Source: UBA4416 sp036676295 (lineage in GTDB: Bacteria > Bacteroidota > Bacteroidia > B-17B0 > Aurantibacillaceae). From it: DNA of 64,000 nucleotides. Both the position numbers and the translations under genes were made by a program. The notes beneath the pieces are model-generated. The model was not told the DNA's origin. It worked only from the letters and a program-made list of their open reading frames with translations, and did not search any database. How positions within the stretch are numbered: the stretch's first letter is position 1; every line of letters begins with the position of its first letter. The DNA lies in NCBI GenBank assembly GCA_036676295.1, contig JAKFDE010000062.1, positions 162,241 to 226,240 on the forward strand, written 5' to 3'. Positions 59,225 to 64,000 of the stretch are shown here, one piece after another.

Positions 59225-62053
59225 ATGAATACTGAGCAACCTAAAAAAAAGAAAAGTCTTTTTAAAAGAATATTAAAATGGTCGGGCATTACTTTTTTGC
59301 TACTCCTGATTTTAGTAATTGCAGCGCCTTTTATTTTTAAAGATAAGTTAGTACAGATCGTTAAAGATGAAGCCAATAAAAGCTTGAATGCCAAAGTTGA
59401 TTTTGGTGATTTTGACTTAACCTTATTTAGTTCGTTCCCGGATTTTAGATTTAAAATCCAAAACGTGAGCGTTATTAATATTGAACCATTTGCAGGTGAT
59501 ACCCTTGCCTACATCAAAGAATTATCCTTTGATCTAAATATTAAAAGTGTGATCAGTGGTGATAAATATCAGATCAACTCTTTAATTATTGATGAACCAA
59601 AAATCAATGGAATTGTTTTAGCCGATGGTAAAGCCAACTGGGATATTGCTAAACCAAGTATAGACACTACTGCTACTACACCGGTTGACACCAGTGCTAC
59701 CAAGTTTGCCATGAAACTAAACTCGTTAAAAATTAACCACGCAAATATTACTTACAATGATATGCAAGGAAATATGTCGGCTGTTTTAAAAGATCTGAAT
59801 TATTCCTTAAGTGGTGATTTTACTCAAGACAATTTCACTATGAGTAATTTATTGGAAATTGCTGAAACTTCTTTTGATATGGGAGGAGTTGGTTATTTAA
59901 CTAAAGCAAAAGTACGAGGTAAGGCTGATTTGGATATGGATATGCCAAATATGAAATTTACATTTAAAGAAAATGAATTAGACTTAAATGATCTGGGCTT
60001 ATCTTTTGATGGTTTTATTAGCATGCCAAAAGAAGATATTGGTATGGATCTGAAATTTGCAGCTAAACAAACTGAATTCAAATCTATTTTATCATTAATT
60101 CCAAGCGTATATTCTAAAGACTTTGCTAGTGTACAAACCAAAGGGAAATTAACTTTAAACGGTATGGCAAAAGGCACTATGCATACAAGTACTGATGGCA
60201 AAAGCGATACGTATCCTTCTTTTGAAATTAACTTAGGAATTGCTGATGCGATGTTTAAATATCCATCTTTACCAAAATCAGTAAACAATATTAATATTGA
60301 TGTGCATGTAGAAAACAAAAAAGATTATTTAGATGCAACTACCATTGATGTGAATAAATTTCATTTAGAAATGGCAGGTAATCCTATTAATATGTGGGCG
60401 CATGTAAAAACACCTATTTCAGACCCTGATCTAAATGCTGAAATAAAAGGGATAATCAATTTAGCTTCGGTAAAAGAATTTGTTCCTTTAGAAAAAGGCG
60501 ATGAAATGAGTGGTATGGTAAAAGCGGATATAGCCGCTGCCGGCCGCATGAGTAGCATTGATAAAAAAGAATACGATAAATTCAAATTAAGTGGTGTATT
60601 GGAGATCAACGAAATGAACTATAAAACAACGACCCTTCCGTATGATGTTTTATTAAATGTATTGAAATTAAATTTCACTAATCAGTTTGTTGAATTAGCA
60701 GCCTTTGATGCTAAAATGGGTAAATCTGATATTAAAGCCCAAGGTAAAATTGACAATTTTATGCAATACATTTTTAAAGATTCTTTAATTGTTGGTCACT
60801 TTAATATGCAATCTGATTTGATGGACCTAAATCAATTGATGAGCTCCTCAACTACCGAAACAGCAACAGCCCAACCTGCAGCAGCTGATACAGCAGCTAT
60901 GACTGTTGTAGAAGTACCGGGTAATATTGATTTCGTAATGAACACAGACATCAAACAATTGTTATACGACAATTTAGTAATTGATAACTTGAATGGAAAC
61001 ATTGAGATCAAAAAGAAGAAAGTCGATATGACGAATTTGAAATTAGGTGTATTAGGTGGTAATGTTTTAATGAATGGTTTTTACGAAACTACCAATCCAA
61101 AAAAACCAACAGTAAACATGAATTTCAAAGTAGATAATTTTGATATACAAAAAACGTTTAACGCATTTAATACAGTACAAAAATTAGCACCAATTGGCAA
61201 ATATGCAAAAGGTATGTTCACCGCTACTTTAGAGAATTTTAAAGCTGATCTGGATTCTAAAATGGAACCGGTATTGTCTTCAATTCACGGAAATGGTGTT
61301 CTTAAAACTAATAGTGTAGAGGTAAGTGGTTTTGAGCCATTTAATAAATTAGCAGATGCTCTAAAAATTCAAAAACTTAAAAATTTAACTCTGCAAAATG
61401 TAAATGCCGAATATGAATTTAAAGATGGCAGAGTAGCTTTAAGAAATCCGGTAAAAGTAAAAATTGATAAGATCAGTGCTGATATTACAGGTTCAACCGG
61501 ATTTGATCAATCCATTGACTATAATTGGAAAATGGATGTACCTACTGAAATGTTTGGTTCGCAAGCCAACACCATGGTTGCCGGATTATTAGGACAGGCA
61601 AGTTCAGCTGCTGGAACAAACATTAGCATGCCTAAATCAGTAAAAGTAAATGTTGGCTTTGGAGGAACGGTAACAAATCCTACTGTTAAAACCGGAATGA
61701 AAGGTGGTGAAGCTACAACAACTGTAAAAGACCAATTAGTAAATACCGCGAAAGATAAAGCTAACGAAGAGGCTCAAAAAATATTGGCTGATGCACAAGC
61801 ACAGGTTGATAAAATAAAAGCAGAAACACAAGCTACTGTAGACAAACTAAAAGCAGACGGATATGCAGAAGCAGACAAATTGGTAGAACAAGCCTCTAAT
61901 CCATTAGCGAAAATTGCAGCTAAAAAAGCAGCAGAAGTGGCTAAAAAAGAAGTCGATAAAAAAGCTCAAAAAGTGTTAGATGAATCCGACGCCCGTTGCA
62001 ATAAAATTTTAGAAGATGCTAAAGCAAAAAGTGCAGCAGCAGCCGCTAAATAA
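59225..62053 (+). CDS. AsmA-like inner-membrane protein with coiled-coil Ala/Lys tail
   Basis: A 942-residue protein with a basic N-terminus, one membrane helix (about 20-39) and a large beta-rich periplasmic part typical of AsmA (KDKLVQIVKDEANKSLNAKVDFGDFDLTLFSSFPDFRFKI). From about residue 840 it continues with AQKILADAQAQVDKIKAETQ and KKAAEVAKKEVDKKAQKVL, a long helical Ala/Lys/Asp-rich tail. AsmA-family proteins move lipids between membranes or control outer membrane assembly; the exact role is inferred. It ends at a strong terminator. Confidence 0.87.
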   Translation: MNTEQPKKKKSLFKRILKWSGITFLLLLILVIAAPFIFKDKLVQIVKDEANKSLNAKVDFGDFDLTLFSSFPDFRFKIQNVSVINIEPFAGDTLAYIKELSFDLNIKSVISGDKYQINSLIIDEPKINGIVLADGKANWDIAKPSIDTTATTPVDTSATKFAMKLNSLKINHANITYNDMQGNMSAVLKDLNYSLSGDFTQDNFTMSNLLEIAETSFDMGGVGYLTKAKVRGKADLDMDMPNMKFTFKENELDLNDLGLSFDGFISMPKEDIGMDLKFAAKQTEFKSILSLIPSVYSKDFASVQTKGKLTLNGMAKGTMHTSTDGKSDTYPSFEINLGIADAMFKYPSLPKSVNNINIDVHVENKKDYLDATTIDVNKFHLEMAGNPINMWAHVKTPISDPDLNAEIKGIINLASVKEFVPLEKGDEMSGMVKADIAAAGRMSSIDKKEYDKFKLSGVLEINEMNYKTTTLPYDVLLNVLKLNFTNQFVELAAFDAKMGKSDIKAQGKIDNFMQYIFKDSLIVGHFNMQSDLMDLNQLMSSSTTETATAQPAAADTAAMTVVEVPGNIDFVMNTDIKQLLYDNLVIDNLNGNIEIKKKKVDMTNLKLGVLGGNVLMNGFYETTNPKKPTVNMNFKVDNFDIQKTFNAFNTVQKLAPIGKYAKGMFTATLENFKADLDSKMEPVLSSIHGNGVLKTNSVEVSGFEPFNKLADALKIQKLKNLTLQNVNAEYEFKDGRVALRNPVKVKIDKISADITGSTGFDQSIDYNWKMDVPTEMFGSQANTMVAGLLGQASSAAGTNISMPKSVKVNVGFGGTVTNPTVKTGMKGGEATTTVKDQLVNTAKDKANEEAQKILADAQAQVDKIKAETQATVDKLKADGYAEADKLVEQASNPLAKIAAKKAAEVAKKEVDKKAQKVLDESDARCNKILEDAKAKSAAAAAK

Positions 62054-62075
62054 TTTTTTTAATTACAATTTTTTT

Positions 62076-62107
62076 AAAGCGCTACTTAAATGTAGCGCTT
62101 TTTTTAT
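62076..62107 (+). terminator. Rho-independent terminator of the AsmA-like gene
   Basis: Ten-bp stem AAAGCGCTAC / GTAGCGCTTT (62076-62085, 62092-62101) with a 6-nt loop and T-run to 62105. Confidence 0.9.
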
Positions 62108-62228
62108 TCATTCTAATTAAGGTAAAACAGAGTTCCTGAAATATTCGATTACTCATTACAGACCGTATTTCTCAGTTCATTTTCAGGCATTTAATCATTA
62201 GAACAAAGAATTTTGTTAAAAACATGTT

Positions 62229-62274
62229 AATAATTATGATGTTTTTCTTATCTTTATGGGTAATCATAATTATT
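62229..62274. promoter_or_regulatory. 12-bp perfect inverted repeat around a putative -7 box
   Basis: AATAATTATGAT (62229-62240) and ATCATAATTATT (62263-62274) are exact reverse complements, separated by 22 nt that contain TATCTTTA (62249-62256), a near-match to TAnnTTTG. The pair lies just before the ATG at 62282. It could be an operator pair or a 5' UTR hairpin. Confidence 0.5.
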
Positions 62275-62281
62275 GTCCTAT

Positions 62282-62728
62282 ATGAAACTAAAACTACTTT
62301 TTTGTTTTTTAATCGTTGCCATATCTGTAAAATCGCAATCCTCTAAGGATCTAAAAGATTTTATCAATAAAAATCATTTAGCTATCAGAAGCGTGCATAA
62401 GCACATGATTGGGCAGAATCATACCAATTATGAGTCCACATTCAAGGAACTCCTAAAACAACAGGAGGAATCCGTGAAATCATTTAATGATACACAGTCA
62501 AGTTTTTATTTTGCCTGCAAGGTTAGAAAGGAATGTTTAGTGTTTTTAAGCAAACACTCTAAAGGTTCAATCGAATATTTCGAATTAACCGATAACGAAA
62601 AAAAAGAAAGTGCTCTGCTCTCAGAAGCTCAGTATTCAAAGCTTTCCAAAGAAGATATCAAAATAATCGATGCTTTAGATTTATCTAATCCACAAAGTAT
62701 TAATCAACTTCAATTAACTATTCAATAA
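62282..62728 (+). CDS. Small exported protein of unknown function
   Basis: About 148 residues from the ATG at 62282 (MKLKLLFCFLIVAISVKSQS is a signal peptide). The ORF extension to 62273 uses TTG inside the inverted repeat and is rejected. The mature part is helical and charged, rich in Lys, Ser and Glu (FKELLKQQEESVKSF, DNEKKESALLSEAQYSKLSKEDIKII), with two cysteines. No family recognised. It sits 7 bp before the adhesin gene, so the two are probably one transcript. Confidence 0.7.
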   Translation: MKLKLLFCFLIVAISVKSQSSKDLKDFINKNHLAIRSVHKHMIGQNHTNYESTFKELLKQQEESVKSFNDTQSSFYFACKVRKECLVFLSKHSKGSIEYFELTDNEKKESALLSEAQYSKLSKEDIKIIDALDLSNPQSINQLQLTIQ

Positions 62729-62735
62729 GTAATTT

Positions 62736-64000
62736 ATGAGATTTTTAAACAGAATTCTTCAAGGGTTATTATTTATTGTTGTCCTTTCCCAAAACGGATT
62801 TGCGCAAACTTGCCCATCTATAACGGCATTAGCCGGAACAGGTACAAGCACAACAATATGTTCAGGTCAATGTGCTAATTTAACAGCCACACTTATTCCT
62901 GTTAATTCAACAACTAGTTATTCAGTACAATCAATTCCTTTTGCTCCCTTTGCCTCTACCGGAGGAACTGCATTAGCGCCTATTGATGATATCTGGAGTA
63001 ATGCTATTAATATTGGATTTAATTTTTGTTATTATGGTAATTCCTTTAATCAATTGATTGTAGGCTCAAACGGTGAAATCAGCTTTAATACAGCATTAGC
63101 CGGCGGTTTTAACAATTGGAATATCACAAGCGTTTTACCTAACCTAATTGATTTACCCGGTAATACAATTTGTGGTGTATTTAAAGATATTGATCTATCA
63201 GCCGGAGGTGTTGCAAGAACCTATACCACGGGAGTTGCACCGTGCCGAAAATTTGTTGCTTATTGGGATAATGTACCTTTATGGAATTGTGGAACGGTAT
63301 TAAACTCTTTTCAAATAGTATTAAACGAAGGAACAAATTATGTAGATGTTTATATTGAAACAACGACCCCTTGTGGAACTGGTGGTAACGCAGATAGAGG
63401 ATTAGTTGGTATACAAAATGCTTTGGGAACTACTGTTGCTGCTCCGGCAGGAAGAAACGTATTAACAAACTGGACAGCAACAAACGAAGCTTGGAGATTT
63501 GTTCCAACCGGTACACCAAATTATACCGTAAATTGGGCTGGCCCAACAGGCGCCGCTGGTACCGGCACAGCCGTAACCGTATGTCCAACAGCTACAGGAA
63601 ATTATACTGCTACTATGGTGGTAGCGGCTTGTGGCGCAGGTGCAACAACTAACTATACCAGCGCTGTTACGGTTTCTGTAACTCCAACGCCAACATTAAC
63701 TGCATCTTCAAGTGCAACGAGTATTTGTTCAGGATCAACAGCTACATTAACAGCTACAGGCGGAACAACTTATACTTGGATGCCGGGATCTTTAAGCGGC
63801 AGCTCCGTGACCGTTAGTCCTTCCACAACAACAACGTATACCGTAAGTAGTAATAATAATGGATGTATAGGAACTAGAACAGTTGTATTAACTGTAAATG
63901 CGAATCCAACTTTAACAGCGGTAAGCAATCCAACTGTATTATGTGGCACCGGTACTGCTACTTTAACTTCTACAGGAGCCAGTACTTATACATGGAATCC
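62736..64000 (+). CDS. Large secreted adhesin-like protein, N-terminal 421 residues (C-terminus outside window)
   Basis: The frame is open from the ATG at 62736 to the window edge. A signal peptide (ends QNGFAQ) is followed by a domain with FNFCYYGNSFNQLIVGSNGEISFNT, ICGVFKDIDLSAG and NYVDVYIETTTPCG, and later by Ser/Thr-rich Ig-like repeats (GNYTATMVVAACGAGA, STSICSGSTATLTATGGTTYTW, then TLTAVSNPTVLCGTGTATL). This is typical of giant T9SS-exported adhesins of Bacteroidota with CSGSTxTLTA repeats; a C-terminal sorting domain would be outside. Separate from the SprB-type protein at the left edge. Function beyond adhesion is not claimed. Confidence 0.82.
   Translation, partial: MRFLNRILQGLLFIVVLSQNGFAQTCPSITALAGTGTSTTICSGQCANLTATLIPVNSTTSYSVQSIPFAPFASTGGTALAPIDDIWSNAINIGFNFCYYGNSFNQLIVGSNGEISFNTALAGGFNNWNITSVLPNLIDLPGNTICGVFKDIDLSAGGVARTYTTGVAPCRKFVAYWDNVPLWNCGTVLNSFQIVLNEGTNYVDVYIETTTPCGTGGNADRGLVGIQNALGTTVAAPAGRNVLTNWTATNEAWRFVPTGTPNYTVNWAGPTGAAGTGTAVTVCPTATGNYTATMVVAACGAGATTNYTSAVTVSVTPTPTLTASSSATSICSGSTATLTATGGTTYTWMPGSLSGSSVTVSPSTTTTYTVSSNNNGCIGTRTVVLTVNANPTLTAVSNPTVLCGTGTATLTSTGASTYTWN

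Noticed and set aside
62229..62274. Classical invertible promoter (phase switch)
   Set aside because: The inverted repeats are only 22 nt apart, far shorter than usual invertible segments of Bacteroidota, and no recombinase gene is in the window. Kept only as an operator-like finding.
1..64000. Search for prophage, IS, integrase, toxin-antitoxin or defence genes
   Set aside because: No transposase, integrase, restriction, CRISPR-associated or abortive-infection motifs could be recognised in any gene of the window.

Overview
This 64 kb window is an AT-rich chromosomal segment of a Bacteroidota bacterium, most like the Flavobacteriales/Sphingobacteriales part of the phylum. The evidence is a gliding/type IX secretion (T9SS) repertoire (SprB-type repeats, GldH, PorG-like and PorE-like proteins, a T9SS sorting domain on a subtilase), a SusC-type TonB receptor with an N-terminal carboxypeptidase-like domain, DUF3467 and DUF2723 proteins, -7 promoter boxes of the TAnnTTTG type, and short dispersed palindromes typical of the phylum. 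No phage, IS element, CRISPR array or recognisable defence island was found. Most of the window is housekeeping and envelope biology.

Layout. 1-2.6 kb: start of a giant SprB-repeat surface protein on the minus strand, cut by the window edge. 2.7-9.9 kb: Nudix hydrolase, then a minus-strand cytochrome c maturation operon (ccmB-ccmC-ccmD-like-ccmE-VOC-ccmF) followed by a DUF2520 protein and KdsC. Its CcmE carries CxxxY instead of HxxxY. 10-13.5 kb: glutathione peroxidase, SDR, RicT overlapping gldH. 13.5-17.8 kb: a probable metal-related locus (HYC_CC_PP-like small protein, TonB receptor, CCxCC beta-propeller lipoprotein) with a repeated palindrome upstream. 17.8-24.4 kb: obg, an adenylate kinase with a 160-residue histone-H1-like tail, hpt, thioesterase, MATE pump and a glycosyltransferase. 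24.46-24.55 kb: small SRP RNA. 24.6-35.4 kb: PorG-like barrel, T9SS subtilase, EttA, DUF3467, HtpG, FabH and a helical unknown. 35.4 kb: tRNA-Gln. 35.6-41.2 kb: DUF2723 glycosyltransferase, ProC and a second glutathione peroxidase. 41.3-45.8 kb: haem O synthase and cytochrome oxidase subunits III/III/IV, then a DUF2306 protein and a YARHG lipoprotein. 45.8-48.5 kb: yicC-orf-ubiA-sanA operon with 1-bp overlaps. 48.6-54.6 kb: ribD, EamA transporter, YigZ, class III aminotransferase, DacB, TrmN6. 54.6-59.1 kb: TPR protein, PorE-like OmpA protein and a HisKA_2 sensor kinase packed as one unit. 59.2-64 kb: AsmA-like protein, a small exported protein, and the start of a second large adhesin running off the right edge.

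How it fits together. Cytochrome c maturation, haem O synthesis and the oxidase subunits point to aerobic respiration with covalently bound haem. The T9SS-linked proteins and two truncated giant adhesins point to a gliding or surface-attached lifestyle. The observations I rank highest are the adenylate kinase/H1-tail fusion, the CxxxY CcmE in an operon without CcmH, the CCxCC propeller/TonB/HYC_CC_PP locus with its repeated palindrome, and a recurring arrangement in which the -7 promoter box ends only 4-7 nt before the start codon, which predicts leaderless mRNAs. The SRP RNA gene gives an internal calibration for that last point.
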